A stretch of 64,000 nt of DNA from Bacteroidales bacterium (GCA_031272705.1 JAISTG010000013.1:1-64000); one strand, 5' to 3'; counted from the first letter of the stretch, positions 51,301 to 60,650 are shown. The notes: generated from the sequence alone by a model not told the origin. Made by a program: numbers and translations.

Positions 51301-51966
51301 ATGGACTCTGTATATATTTATTTGATAATTGTTTTAAGTATTATATTTCTTAAAATAAGGAAATTAAATGTAGTTTTTAAGAGTTTGAATACTCTTTTTC
51401 ACGAACTTGCTCACGGTTTGGTTTCTATTCTTTTCAAATGCGAGGTAAAAGAAATAGTGTTAAACAACAACGCATCAGGTACTTGTGCTACCAAATCAAA
51501 AAATAGATTTGCTACTTTTTTCATTTTGCTTGCTGGATATTCTTCCTGTGCTGTTATACCTTATATTATGATGTTTGCAGTGAATAAAGGTTTTGCTTTT
51601 ATGGCGTTGTGCATTATTATTTTGCTGTCTGTAACGGCTCTTATCTTTTGGATAAAGAACAGATTCGGCAGAATATGGACATTTTGTTTTATTGGCATAA
51701 ATTTATGCTTCATTTTTGTGCCTCAAATGAATGACTGGCTAACATATCTCATTGTTTTATATGCCGTTTTGATTGGTTTTGACAATTTTTTTTCCTGTTT
51801 AACGTTAATAAAACTCACTTGGAAAAATTCAAAAAGTACCGGAGATTCCTCATTACTTGCAAAAATCACAAAAATACCGGCAATTATCTGGTCATTAGGC
51901 TTTTTAATCCTTTCTGTTTTCTTTCTTTACAAAACCTATATGAGATTCATTCCCTCCCTGTTTTAA
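51301..51966 (+). CDS. M50-like integral membrane metallopeptidase
   Basis: A 221-aa polytopic protein of the M50B-like group. NTLFHELAHGLVSILF near residue 32 is the HExxH zinc motif inside a membrane helix. About six hydrophobic helices follow. Site-2-type proteases usually have a second motif with an Asp; the region near NDWLTYLIVLYAVLIGFDNFFS could supply it. Substrate unknown. Its last 63 bp overlap the 3' end of the convergent MATE gene. It begins exactly at the first ATG after an 80-nt leader. Confidence 0.78.
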   Translation: MDSVYIYLIIVLSIIFLKIRKLNVVFKSLNTLFHELAHGLVSILFKCEVKEIVLNNNASGTCATKSKNRFATFFILLAGYSSCAVIPYIMMFAVNKGFAFMALCIIILLSVTALIFWIKNRFGRIWTFCFIGINLCFIFVPQMNDWLTYLIVLYAVLIGFDNFFSCLTLIKLTWKNSKSTGDSSLLAKITKIPAIIWSLGFLILSVFFLYKTYMRFIPSLF

Positions 51967-53292
51967 TTCTGTCAATGCCTTCCTTCCCAAAATGATAGTT
52001 AAAATAAAGGTCAGTGAATCTGCAATTGGAGTGCAAAGTTCTATTCCAAGAACTCCCCATAACGGGACAAGCGTATAAAGTAACGGAATGAGGAAAAGTC
52101 CTTGTCGAGACAAGGCTAAAATACTTGCAGGCACAGTTTTACCTGTTGTTTGCAGCATCATATTCATCACGATTATAAAGGCAGAGAACGGAAGTATCAA
52201 ACACTGAAAACGTAACGCATGAGAACCAACGTCTATCACTATCTTGTCTTCGTGTCCGAAGATAGAAATTAATTGTGGGGAAAATATATATCCTGCTAAC
52301 GCTGCAATAATAAGAAATATCGTTGTTGAGCGAACTGTAAACCAAAATCCCGACCTAACCCTCTGAAACAATCCTGCTCCGTAATTAAACCCACAGACAG
52401 GTTGATACCCTTGTCCGATACCCAAAACGATAGCCGCAGCAATCATAACGATACGTGTAACAACCGAAAGAGCAGCAATAACCGATTCTCCATAATTTCC
52501 GGCAGCGTGATTGAGCAAAATAGTTGATACACTCAGCAATCCCTGTCGCAAAAATGAAGGAGTACCGCCATTTATGATGTTTTTATAAACCGAAAACTTG
52601 AATGTAAAGTTGCCGAATCTTATACGGACTATATCTTTACCATAACATACAATAAGGAAAAGCACTAATGAACTGATTATTTGACTTATCATTCCTGCTA
52701 AAGCGGCTCCCGTCATACCCATATCAAAAGTGAAAATGAACAAAGGAGTTAAACCTACATTAACAACAACTCCTGAAACTATTCCTATCACCGCTAAATT
52801 TGCCGCTCCCTGAAATCGCAACAGATTATTCAACATAAAAGACGATACCATAAAAGGTGCAGCAATTATTATCCATCTTAAATAATCTACTGCGAAAGGA
52901 AGTATGCTGTCTGTCGCACCAAGCAACCTCACCAAAGGATTTAAGAACAGCAGACAACTAATAGACAGCAACGTACTTATGAAAAAGGCTGAGAAAAAGC
53001 CCGTTGCAGCCATTTTTGCTGCTTTATCGTGTTCCAAAGCACCCAAAGAGCGTGATATATAATTACCTGCACCCTGTCCAAAGAAGAATCCGATTGCCTG
53101 AATGACAGCCTGTAACGGGAAACTCACACCTACCGCCGCTATGGCATTCGTTCCCAAGTGTGAAACAAAATATGATGCCGTTAAATTGTAGAGAGCAGTT
53201 ACGAGCATTATGACTATGCTTGCCGCAGCCATCTTTATAATCAGTTCTCCTACCGGTTTAGTGGTCATCATTGTATGTTTTGAGTTGTCCAT
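51904..53292 (-). CDS. MATE family efflux transporter
   Basis: A 462-aa inner-membrane exporter with twelve hydrophobic helices. MAAASIVIMLVTALYNLTASYFVSHLG and GQGYQPVCGFNYGAG are the repeated MATE half motifs, closest to the MepA-like subgroup. Exports drugs or metabolites using Na+ or H+. The 3' end overlaps the M50-like gene on the other strand. It lies 13 bp after the EamA gene and is likely co-transcribed with it. Confidence 0.92.
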   Translation of the reverse strand: MDNSKHTMMTTKPVGELIIKMAAASIVIMLVTALYNLTASYFVSHLGTNAIAAVGVSFPLQAVIQAIGFFFGQGAGNYISRSLGALEHDKAAKMAATGFFSAFFISTLLSISCLLFLNPLVRLLGATDSILPFAVDYLRWIIIAAPFMVSSFMLNNLLRFQGAANLAVIGIVSGVVVNVGLTPLFIFTFDMGMTGAALAGMISQIISSLVLFLIVCYGKDIVRIRFGNFTFKFSVYKNIINGGTPSFLRQGLLSVSTILLNHAAGNYGESVIAALSVVTRIVMIAAAIVLGIGQGYQPVCGFNYGAGLFQRVRSGFWFTVRSTTIFLIIAALAGYIFSPQLISIFGHEDKIVIDVGSHALRFQCLILPFSAFIIVMNMMLQTTGKTVPASILALSRQGLFLIPLLYTLVPLWGVLGIELCTPIADSLTFILTIILGRKALTELKQGGNESHIGFVKKENRKD

Positions 53293-53305
53293 TCTGCGTT
53301 ATATT

Positions 53306-54223
53306 TTATGGTTTTTTCATTTCATTTCTCTTTCTCTTCAAAACAAACTGGCTCAAAAAGACTCCAAAAATCACTATTACCGCTCCAATAATTTTAGTTA
53401 CGGAAAGCGGTTCCTGTCCTAAAAGAATAGCGAAAACGATAGTTATTACCGGTATCGTATTGGTAAATACCGATGCGTTGGCTACACTGATACGTTTCAC
53501 CGAATAGGCATAACCGATAAAGGCAATGGAGGAACAGAACACGGAAAGCATAATCAACGCAAATACAGTGCCGTAATTCCATTCCATTTCAAAGAAAGAA
53601 CTTGACGTAAAACCATTAACCAGCAGCAAAGGGAGATAATAAACGGTGGCAATAAGATTCTGATAAACGGTTATGATTATTGGGCTGTATGTAAGTACTT
53701 TAGAGAGCATTATACTGTACCCTGCCGCCGACAGAACGGCAAGCGACAGAAGCAAAATGCCTTTCAAATTTACATCAAACATCATTCCGTTGAAAGACAT
53801 CACGGCAATACCAACCACAGATATGATAACGCCGATGATGATAGTTGGTTTCAGTTTTTCCTTGCAAAATATCCGCAGTCCAAAAGGAATTATCACCGGA
53901 ATAATGGCTATAAAAATGGCGGCGAAACTTGCATCAACGTATTGCAAACCATAGTTTTCGCCTATGAAATAAAGAAAAGGTTCAAAGAAAGCCAACAAAA
54001 GAAATTTGGGAATATCTTTTCGTGCAATTTTTTTAAGTTTTTTACTTAATTTGAATATCGTAAAAAGCAGCAGAAACGACACTGCAAGCCGCACAGTTAC
54101 TATAAAGATGACATTAAAACCGCTATTTATCAGTTGCTTTGACCAAACAAAACTTATACCCCAAAAGAACATCGCACCGATAACTGCAATGTACGCATAG
54201 AAACGTTGCAACCGCTTAATCAT
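53306..54223 (-). CDS. EamA/DMT family transporter
   Basis: A 305-aa ten-helix drug/metabolite transporter made of two EamA repeats (AVIGAMFFWGISFVWSKQLI and LSVFCSSIAFIGYAYSVKRISVANASVFTNTIPVITIVFAILLGQEP). Substrate unknown. First gene of the pair with the MATE exporter. Confidence 0.92.
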   Translation of the reverse strand: MIKRLQRFYAYIAVIGAMFFWGISFVWSKQLINSGFNVIFIVTVRLAVSFLLLFTIFKLSKKLKKIARKDIPKFLLLAFFEPFLYFIGENYGLQYVDASFAAIFIAIIPVIIPFGLRIFCKEKLKPTIIIGVIISVVGIAVMSFNGMMFDVNLKGILLLSLAVLSAAGYSIMLSKVLTYSPIIITVYQNLIATVYYLPLLLVNGFTSSSFFEMEWNYGTVFALIMLSVFCSSIAFIGYAYSVKRISVANASVFTNTIPVITIVFAILLGQEPLSVTKIIGAVIVIFGVFLSQFVLKRKRNEMKKP

Positions 54224-54271
54224 TATGACTTTATATATTTTTGATTTAACAAATTATAATTTTTTAAGGAA

Positions 54272-54280
54272 GCAAAAGTA
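54272..54280 (-). promoter_or_regulatory. Promoter of EamA-MATE
   Basis: Minus strand TACTTTTGC, 49 bp before the ATG. Confidence 0.75.
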
Positions 54281-54329
54281 ACAAATTATTTTGTTTCCGT
54301 CTTAATAAAAAGAGATTATATTTTTATAG

Positions 54330-54413
54330 AATTTGCTTATAGCGGTTTGGAATCAAATTACAGAAAATTAGAATCAAATTCTAGCGTTCTATAATCAAAT
54401 TATAGATTTTCAA
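54330..54413. repeat. Family II 21-bp phased array
   Basis: Steps at 54330 (AATTTGCTT, decayed), 54351, 54372 and 54393 (AATCAAATT). Linkers ACAGAAAATTAG and CTAGCGTTCTAT; the latter is identical to one at 47524-47535. Located between the divergent EamA and korA promoters, so not a terminator. Confidence 0.85.
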
Positions 54414-54491
54414 AATGCTATTCAGTAAGCATAGAAGAAAGGAATGTGAATTTTTTTTTGTAAATTAAGATGTTATTCACAAGAAACTTTG

Positions 54492-54500
54492 TACTTTTGC
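54492..54500 (+). promoter_or_regulatory. Promoter of korAB
   Basis: TACTTTTGC, 42 bp before the ATG. Confidence 0.75.
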
Positions 54501-54541
54501 AGCCGTTTAGAAACATATTTTGGTAAAATAATAATAGCAAA

Positions 54542-56386
54542 ATGAACAAAAAAGAAATTATAAAGAGGGATAACGTGGTTGTAAAATTCGTTGGCGACAG
54601 CGGAGATGGAATGCAACTGACCGGAACACTCTTTTCAGATACTTCCGCCTTGGACGGAAACGACATTGCGACCTTCCCCGATTATCCGGCTGAGATTCGC
54701 GCCCCGCATAACACCGTTGCAGGAGTGTCAGGCTTTCAAGTGCATATCGGAAAGCGTATTTACTCATCGGGCGATGAGGCAGATGTGCTGGTGGCAATGA
54801 ATCCTGCGTCTCTGATTTCAAATCTTAAATGGGTAAAACGCGGAGGTATAATAATAATTGACGCTGATACCTTTACGGAAGAGGCAATAGCAAAGGCAGG
54901 ATACACTTCCAGTCCGCTGAATGATGAATCTTTAGCACAGAATTATCATTTCATAAAAGCCCCCGTTACTTCTATGACAACGGAAGCCGTGAAGGATATT
55001 TTCACTGACCGTAAGTCTGCCGAGAAATGCCGTAATATGTTTGCTCTTGGTATGATCTTTTTCATCTTTGGCAAGTCTTTAGAACATACGGACGCCTATT
55101 TGGAAAAGAAATTCAAGAAAAATCCTGCTGTTGTTGAGGCTAACAAGGCTGTTATAAGAGCCGGATTTAATTTCTGTGAGAATACGGATGTGCTGGAGGC
55201 TCAAATACAGGTAGAAACGGCGGAAATAACAAAAGGAAAGTACAGAAATATAACAGGAAACATTGCTACGGCATGGGGATTGCTGGCTGCGGCTGAAAAA
55301 GCGGGGCTTAAACTCTTTCTGGGTTCTTATCCTATCACGCCGGCAACGGACATCCTTGTGGAATTAGCAAAACATAAATCACTGGGAGCAAGAGTCTTTC
55401 AGGCAGAAGACGAGATTGCCGGTATCTGTTCAGCAATCGGTGCATCCTTTGCCGGTTCTCTTGCCTGCACTTCAACATCCGGACCGGGCTTATCCTTGAA
55501 GAGTGAAGCGATAGGCTTGGCTGTTATGACCGAATTACCATTGGTTATAGTGGATGTTCAGCGTGGCGGTCCATCAACAGGTTTGCCGACAAAAACAGAG
55601 CAGAGTGATTTATCGCAGGCTTTGTTCGGACGTAACGGAGAAGCACCTTGTATTGTCCTTGCGGCGTCTTCATCGGCTAATTGTTTTGATTGGGCATTTG
55701 AGGCGGCACGTCTGGCACTTGAACATATGACTCCGTGTATCCTTCTTACCGATGGTTATCTTGGAAATGGTTCTCAGTTGTTTAGAATACCGAAAATGGC
55801 TGACCTTCCTACGATTCATCCGCCTTTTGCAAAGGAAAATGACCCTGAATATATGCCTTATAAACGTGATATGGAAACATTGGTTCGTCAATGGGCTATT
55901 CCCGGAATGGAAGGGTTGAGACACAGAATCGGAGGCTTGGAAAAATCTGACGGAAAAGGGGCAGTATCAACCGATAACGCCAATCACCAACTAATGACAG
56001 ACTATCGTAAGAAAAAGGTTGAACGTATTGCTAATCGCATTCCCGACCAGAAGGTTATGGGTGCGGACAATGCCGAACTGCTTGTTGTAGGTTGGGGCGG
56101 CACACAGGGAGCGCTTAAGTTGGCTGTGCAGGAGATGCAGGAGGAAGGAAAAAGCGTTGCATTTACTCACTTCAATTACATTATGCCTTTGCCGAAAAAT
56201 ACCGGTGAAATGTTGAAACGATATAAGAAAATAGTGGTTTGCGAACTCAATATGGGACAGTTCGTCAATTATTTAAGAATGAATTTTGAGGGAATAAACT
56301 TCCATCAATATAATAAGGTACAGGGCTTACCTTTTGTGGTGAGTGAATTAAAGGAAAGATTTAATCAAATTTTGGAGGAAAAGTAA
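54542..56386 (+). CDS. korA: 2-oxoacid:ferredoxin oxidoreductase, gamma-alpha fusion subunit
   Basis: A 614-aa subunit, probably of 2-oxoglutarate:ferredoxin oxidoreductase. The gamma domain (VVKFVGDSGDGMQLTG) occupies about 1-190. The alpha domain from about 215 has GSYPITPATDILVELAKHKSLGARVFQAEDEIAG and TSTSGPGLSLKSEAIGLAVMTELPLVIVDVQRGGPSTGLPTKTEQSDL, the YPITP and GPSTG motifs of this superfamily. It oxidises a 2-oxoacid to acyl-CoA and reduces ferredoxin, and is oxygen-sensitive. Operon with korB, 2 bp apart. Substrate chosen by similarity of length and fusion order. Confidence 0.92.
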   Translation: MNKKEIIKRDNVVVKFVGDSGDGMQLTGTLFSDTSALDGNDIATFPDYPAEIRAPHNTVAGVSGFQVHIGKRIYSSGDEADVLVAMNPASLISNLKWVKRGGIIIIDADTFTEEAIAKAGYTSSPLNDESLAQNYHFIKAPVTSMTTEAVKDIFTDRKSAEKCRNMFALGMIFFIFGKSLEHTDAYLEKKFKKNPAVVEANKAVIRAGFNFCENTDVLEAQIQVETAEITKGKYRNITGNIATAWGLLAAAEKAGLKLFLGSYPITPATDILVELAKHKSLGARVFQAEDEIAGICSAIGASFAGSLACTSTSGPGLSLKSEAIGLAVMTELPLVIVDVQRGGPSTGLPTKTEQSDLSQALFGRNGEAPCIVLAASSSANCFDWAFEAARLALEHMTPCILLTDGYLGNGSQLFRIPKMADLPTIHPPFAKENDPEYMPYKRDMETLVRQWAIPGMEGLRHRIGGLEKSDGKGAVSTDNANHQLMTDYRKKKVERIANRIPDQKVMGADNAELLVVGWGGTQGALKLAVQEMQEEGKSVAFTHFNYIMPLPKNTGEMLKRYKKIVVCELNMGQFVNYLRMNFEGINFHQYNKVQGLPFVVSELKERFNQILEEK

Positions 56387-56388
56387 AT

Positions 56389-57414
56389 ATGGCAATAGAA
56401 CATTCATCGGTAGAACTGACCCGAGCAGACTTTGCATCGGATCAAATGGTTAAGTGGTGTCCGGGCTGTGGTGATCACTCGATTCTTGCATCTGTTTTGG
56501 GGGTATTCCCTAAGATTGGCTACAAAAAGGAAAACTTTTGTATGGTATCGGGGATTGGTTGCTCCTCACGGTTTCCCTATTACGTGAATACCTATGGCTT
56601 TCACTCAATACACGGACGTGCGGCAGCAATAGCAACAGGTATAAAAATATCCAACCCAAACCTTTCCGTATGGATAAATAGTGGCGACGGCGATGCAACA
56701 GCCATTGGCGGCAATCATTTTATCCATTTGATAAGACGCAATATGGATGTTAATTATATCCTGTTTAACAATGAGATATACGGCTTAACAAAGGGTCAAT
56801 ATTCGCCTACGACAAAGCAGGGTCAAATAACAAAAACATCGCCTTTCGGTGTGATAGATTATCCTTTCAATCCGGGGGAATTGGTTATTGGAGCCAGAGG
56901 AACGTTTTTTGCGAGAGCGGTTGATAATCAGCCTAAAACGCTCACGGAAGTCTGCGAGAAGATGGCGGAACACGATGGTACTTCGGTCGTTGAAGTTTTG
57001 CAGAATTGCGTTATTTTTAATAATGGCACTCATTCGGCTATCACCGACAAGGAGGTGCGGGACGACCGTCAGTTGTGGCTGAAACACGGCGAGCCGATGC
57101 TCTTTGGAAAGAACCGAGAAAAGGGTATAATCCTCAAAGGCACGTCTTTAGAGGTGGTAACACTTGGTTCCGAGAGCGGCATAACCGAGAAGGATATTCT
57201 CATTCACGATGAAACCACCGAGAACACGGGCATCCATATGATGCTTGCCCAGATGCGTCCGCCTCATTTCCCGATGGCGTTTGGTGTAATCCGTGCTTAT
57301 AAACAGCCTACGTACAAGCAGTTATTTGAAAAGCAGATGCAAGATGCACAAAAAGACGCAAAAATTTGCTGTGTTGAGGATCTGTTAAACAGTGGTGAGA
57401 CTTGGGAGGTATAA
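56389..57414 (+). CDS. korB: 2-oxoacid:ferredoxin oxidoreductase, beta subunit
   Basis: The 341-aa ThDP-binding beta subunit. WCPGCGDHSILASV and SGIGCSSRFPYYVNTYGFHSIHGRAAAIATG hold the cluster-binding Cys residues. SGDGDATAIGGNHFIHLIRRNMDVNYILFNNEIYGLTKGQYSPTT is the ThDP/Mg site. RBS GGAGG lies 11 bp before the ATG. Ends with a strong terminator. Confidence 0.94.
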   Translation: MAIEHSSVELTRADFASDQMVKWCPGCGDHSILASVLGVFPKIGYKKENFCMVSGIGCSSRFPYYVNTYGFHSIHGRAAAIATGIKISNPNLSVWINSGDGDATAIGGNHFIHLIRRNMDVNYILFNNEIYGLTKGQYSPTTKQGQITKTSPFGVIDYPFNPGELVIGARGTFFARAVDNQPKTLTEVCEKMAEHDGTSVVEVLQNCVIFNNGTHSAITDKEVRDDRQLWLKHGEPMLFGKNREKGIILKGTSLEVVTLGSESGITEKDILIHDETTENTGIHMMLAQMRPPHFPMAFGVIRAYKQPTYKQLFEKQMQDAQKDAKICCVEDLLNSGETWEV

Positions 57415-57458
57415 CTTCATTTTTAATGTTTTTAAAGAATGATTTTTTTTTTATTTTG

Positions 57459-57490
57459 GAGGCGTTTTTATGACGCCTCTTTTTTTTTAT
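57459..57490 (+). terminator. Terminator of korAB
   Basis: GAGGCGT/ACGCCTC stem with a 7-nt loop, followed by nine or more Ts. Confidence 0.9.
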
Positions 57491-57543
57491 TGTATCTATA
57501 AGTCAAGGATTTATAGTCTTGATTCGTGGAAACAATTTCCCCA

Positions 57544-57660
57544 AATCAAATTAAATTTCCACATAACCAAATTATAATTTTCCCCAAACCAAACAATAAT
57601 TTCGCCTAAACCAAATTATAATTTTCCCGAATCAAATAAGAATTATCCCGATTCGGGATA
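57544..57660. repeat. Family II variant array (AACCAAATT)
   Basis: Starts at 57544, 57565, 57587, 57609 and 57630 (21-22 bp). Cores are AATCAAATT or AACCAAATT/AACCAAACA, followed by TATAATTTTCCC-like linkers. It ends in ATCCCGATTCGGGAT, a near-perfect hairpin. Same phase rule as family II but a different linker vocabulary. Confidence 0.7.
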
Positions 57661-57690
57661 ATAATTTTTGTGGTCGGGATTTCGTTAAGA

Positions 57691-57800
57691 GACTTTCGCC
57701 GAAACCTCGTTGGACTTTCGCCGAAAATGGAGGGGACTTTCGGCGAAACCCTCCTTAACTTTCGGCGAAAGTCAAATTAAGTTTCGGCGAAAGTTGGTTA
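57691..57800. repeat. Family III 22-bp phased array
   Basis: Five perfect 22-bp steps at 57691, 57713, 57735, 57757 and 57779. The core is A[C/G]TTTCG, then C or G, then CGAAA: two units with central C, then three with central G. The last unit overlaps the -33 element of the HU-related gene's promoter. Confidence 0.92.
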
Positions 57801-57816
57801 TTCAAAAAAAGAGTTG

Positions 57817-57825
57817 TAATTTTGC
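57817..57825 (+). promoter_or_regulatory. Promoter of HU-related gene
   Basis: TAATTTTGC with TTG at 57794-57796, spacing 20 bp. The -33 TTG is inside the last family III unit. Confidence 0.7.
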
Positions 57826-57890
57826 AACCTCGTTCCGTAAGAATGGAATGAGGTTACAGAGATATAAATAAAAATTATAAATTATTGAAT

Positions 57891-58304
57891 ATGAGTTATA
57901 TGTACGTAGTCGTGGAACGCGACATCACAGTCGGGGAAGACCCGGGAACAAAGTACGTTGCCAGAATTTTACATTCGGGAACGATATACGCAAACGAAAT
58001 GGTTAAGAGCATAAGTCGGCATTGTCAGGTGTCGCAACCCGTTGTGCTTGCCGTAATTAAGGCGTTGGAACTCGAAATCGCCGAATACATCAACGACGGA
58101 TTCACGGTGGAGTTGCCCGCTTTGGGAAAATTTATGCCTATAATCAACTCCGAATCAAAGGATACCCCCGAAGAGGTTGATCATAGGGCAATTAAACGTT
58201 TGAAAATCAAGTTCTATCCTTCCGTTGATTTGAATCAGGCTCTCAAAAACGCAAGCCCCGAACGTGCAAATCTCAACATAACAGGCTGGAACCCTGAGAC
58301 GTAA
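57891..58304 (+). CDS. HU-related DNA-binding protein
   Basis: 137 aa from the ATG at 57891; the TTG two codons earlier is less likely. Family of HU-related proteins: ILHSGTIYANEMVKSISRHCQVSQPVVLAVIKALELEIAEYINDGFTVELPALGKFMPIIN shows the HU helices and arm start, followed by a basic RAIKRLKIKFYPS segment. Monocistronic, convergent with lpxA (2 bp between stops). It is directly preceded by two repeat arrays. Confidence 0.88.
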   Translation: MSYMYVVVERDITVGEDPGTKYVARILHSGTIYANEMVKSISRHCQVSQPVVLAVIKALELEIAEYINDGFTVELPALGKFMPIINSESKDTPEEVDHRAIKRLKIKFYPSVDLNQALKNASPERANLNITGWNPET

Positions 58305-58306
58305 AT

Positions 58307-59098
58307 TTATTGGTTGAGGTCGTTATCTTTATTGTTGAAACCACGCATCAGACCTCGCTCAGAACGTGAAATGAAATCCAAAATGACTTGTAATCTTTCG
58401 GTTTTCGGCAATTTTTTTATCTCTTTTATCGCCTCCGAATAGGGCAATCCGCTTTGGAATAAGACCCTATAAATATTGTGAATTTCGGTAATGTGTTCCT
58501 GAATGAAGCCTCTACGCTCCAGACCTATCGCATTAACACCATAATACGACAATGGAAACTTCGCAGCCTTCACATAAGGAGGCACATCCTTGTCTACAAG
58601 CGCACCACCCATGAGAATAGCGTGCTGACCTATCTTTACGAACTGATGTATCGCCGAAAAACCACCTGCAACCGCCCAGTCGTCAATTTCTACGTGCCCT
58701 CCAAGGGTAGTATTGTTAGCAAGAACACAATGATTCCCTATTCGGCAGTCGTGAGCAATGTGAGAATATGCCATAATTAAGTTATCGTTTCCCACGATTG
58801 TTGCTCCGCTTGCAGCCGTTCCGCGATTGATGGTAACAGACTCACGTATGCGGTTGTTATTACCTATTCTGCACGTTGTATATTCCCCTGCGAATTTAAG
58901 GTCTTGGGGTACGGCGGCAATAGATGCCCCCGGGAAAATTTCGCAATCGTCTCCTATTCTCGCACCTTGAAAGATGGTAACATGCGAATGAATCTTGCAA
59001 TTTTTTCCTATCTCAACATCATCGTATATAACGGCAAAGGGTTCTATTTGTGTGCCTGTTCCAATCTTTGCAGACGGGTGTATGTATGAATTATTCAT
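58307..59098 (-). CDS. lpxA: UDP-N-acetylglucosamine acyltransferase LpxA
   Basis: A 263-aa left-handed beta-helix acyltransferase catalysing the first step of lipid A synthesis. Hexapeptide repeats run through 1-185. The catalytic His is in LIMAYSHIAHDC, and GGFSAIHQFVKIGQHAILMGG is conserved in LpxA. Starts 7 bp after lpxC-fabZ. Confidence 0.96.
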   Translation of the reverse strand: MNNSYIHPSAKIGTGTQIEPFAVIYDDVEIGKNCKIHSHVTIFQGARIGDDCEIFPGASIAAVPQDLKFAGEYTTCRIGNNNRIRESVTINRGTAASGATIVGNDNLIMAYSHIAHDCRIGNHCVLANNTTLGGHVEIDDWAVAGGFSAIHQFVKIGQHAILMGGALVDKDVPPYVKAAKFPLSYYGVNAIGLERRGFIQEHITEIHNIYRVLFQSGLPYSEAIKEIKKLPKTERLQVILDFISRSERGLMRGFNNKDNDLNQ

Positions 59099-59105
59099 TA
59101 TTTTC

Positions 59106-60494
59106 TTATTTTGTTTTTGCGATTTGAGCCATTAGAGATGCCTCAACAGCAACTTTATTTCCCACATAAGCCATACCTTTCATCTTTACGATACCTCTCC
59201 TAATTGGTTCGGTGAGCGTAAGTCTTAATAATAAGGTATCGCCCGGTACAACCTTGTTCCTGAATTTCACTTCTTCAAACTTCATAAAGTAAGTACTGTA
59301 ATTTTCAGGGTCTTTTATGTCTTTCAGAGCGAGCATTCCACCTGTCTGACCTAAGGCTTCAACTATCAGGACTCCCGGCATAACAGGTTCTTTTGGGAAA
59401 TGTCCGTTGAAGAAATCCTCATTCCCCGTTACGTTTTTCAAACCAACAACATAATCATCGCCCACTTCAATAATTTTATCTATCAAAAGGAACGGATGTC
59501 TGTGCGGAAGCAAACGCTTAATGGCGTTTATATCATATGCAGGCTCTTTATTAGGGTCATACAACGGTGCTTTCTTTATTTCTTCCATCATAGTATGTTT
59601 TATATTTTTTGTAAATGCGACATTGGAACTGTGTCCCGGTCGCTTAATAATAAATTCTCCTTTAAGGCGACAGCCTATCAGCGAAATATCTCCAATAAAG
59701 TCTAACAGTTTATGGCGTGCCGGCTCGTTGTCAAAGTATTTCTGTACATTATTAAGAACACCCATTTCAACCTCTACCTCATCGGCATCCTTATTAAATA
59801 CTTCTGCCAAATGCTCTTTTTGTTCCTGTGTTATGTTTTGCTCAACAAAGATAAGTGCATTGGTCAAATCGCCGCCTTTTATCAAGTTATTTTTTAACAA
59901 AGTCTCAATTTCGTGCAGGAATACGAAGGTACGACAAGGTGCTATCTCGTTTTTGAAGTCATCAAGGCTGTTTAACTTTGCTTCCTGCCAACCAATAACC
60001 TCCGAACGAAAGTCTATAGTAGCACTGATTTTGAATCCATCGTAAGGCAACACCAAAAGGTCTATGTTACGCTTGTCATCAACGTAACGCACAGGGTTTT
60101 TAACGGTATATACCTTTGCTTCGGCTTCCTGTTCCTGCGTTCCGCTCTGTTCAATGAGCCTTACCCATATATCGGAACTGCCATTAAGAATGGGTACTTC
60201 AGCCCCGTCAAGTTCTATTTCCGCATTGTCTATTCCCATTGCGTACAAAGACGACAACAGATGCTCAATGGTGGATACTTTGGCTCCGTTCTGTTCTATT
60301 GTTGTGCCGCGTGAAGTTTCCACAACGTTCTCCGCCAAAGCAGAAATTAAGGGCTGATTTTCCAAATCAATCCTTCTGAATTTTATTCCAAAGTTAGCAG
60401 CAGCAGGTTTTAGGCAAAGATTTACTTCCTTGCCTGAATGCAGCCCTTTCCCTGCTATTCTTATGTTTGTACGTATTGTTTTCTGTTTATCCAT
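59106..60494 (-). CDS. lpxC/fabZ: Bifunctional LpxC-FabZ (UDP-3-O-acyl-GlcNAc deacetylase / 3-hydroxyacyl-ACP dehydratase)
   Basis: A 462-aa fusion typical of Bacteroidota. Residues 1-305 are LpxC with the zinc/active-site motifs STIEHLLSSLYAMGID, CRTFVF and HKLLDFIGDISLIG. Residues 320-462 are FabZ (LLPHRHPFLLIDKIIEV, GHFPKEPVMPGVLIVEALGQ). The fusion couples the committed step of lipid A synthesis to fatty-acid dehydration. Operon with lpxA; no lpxD in the window. Confidence 0.96.
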   Translation of the reverse strand: MDKQKTIRTNIRIAGKGLHSGKEVNLCLKPAAANFGIKFRRIDLENQPLISALAENVVETSRGTTIEQNGAKVSTIEHLLSSLYAMGIDNAEIELDGAEVPILNGSSDIWVRLIEQSGTQEQEAEAKVYTVKNPVRYVDDKRNIDLLVLPYDGFKISATIDFRSEVIGWQEAKLNSLDDFKNEIAPCRTFVFLHEIETLLKNNLIKGGDLTNALIFVEQNITQEQKEHLAEVFNKDADEVEVEMGVLNNVQKYFDNEPARHKLLDFIGDISLIGCRLKGEFIIKRPGHSSNVAFTKNIKHTMMEEIKKAPLYDPNKEPAYDINAIKRLLPHRHPFLLIDKIIEVGDDYVVGLKNVTGNEDFFNGHFPKEPVMPGVLIVEALGQTGGMLALKDIKDPENYSTYFMKFEEVKFRNKVVPGDTLLLRLTLTEPIRRGIVKMKGMAYVGNKVAVEASLMAQIAKTK

Positions 60495-60509
60495 AGTGGT
60501 TTTAGAAGT

Positions 60510-60518
60510 GCAAAAATA
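60510..60518 (-). promoter_or_regulatory. Promoter of lpxC/fabZ-lpxA
   Basis: Minus strand TATTTTTGC, 16 bp before the ATG. Confidence 0.65.
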
Positions 60519-60619
60519 TAAAATTATTCACATAAAACGTTCATTTGTGAAAAATTTTTTTCATTTAGTCTTATCATAACCTCATTTTATTTTGACAAAA
60601 AGCCGTTGAGAAATCATAG

Positions 60620-60640
60620 AATTTGATTTCAGAAATGTGA
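60620..60640. repeat. Solitary family II unit
   Basis: A single AATTTGATT core with linker TCAGAAATGTGA, just past the radA stop codon. Same vocabulary as the arrays. Confidence 0.5.
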
Positions 60641-60650
60641 AGAGAAATTC

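Noticed and set aside
51301-51966. Sporulation-type SpoIVFB protease
   Set aside because: Only the HExxH motif is shared; the host is Gram-negative Bacteroidota and no partner genes are present.
57691-57800. Set of intrinsic terminators
   Set aside because: The cores are palindromic, but no T-runs follow, a proper terminator already ends korB at 57459-57490, and similar arrays sit between divergent promoters.
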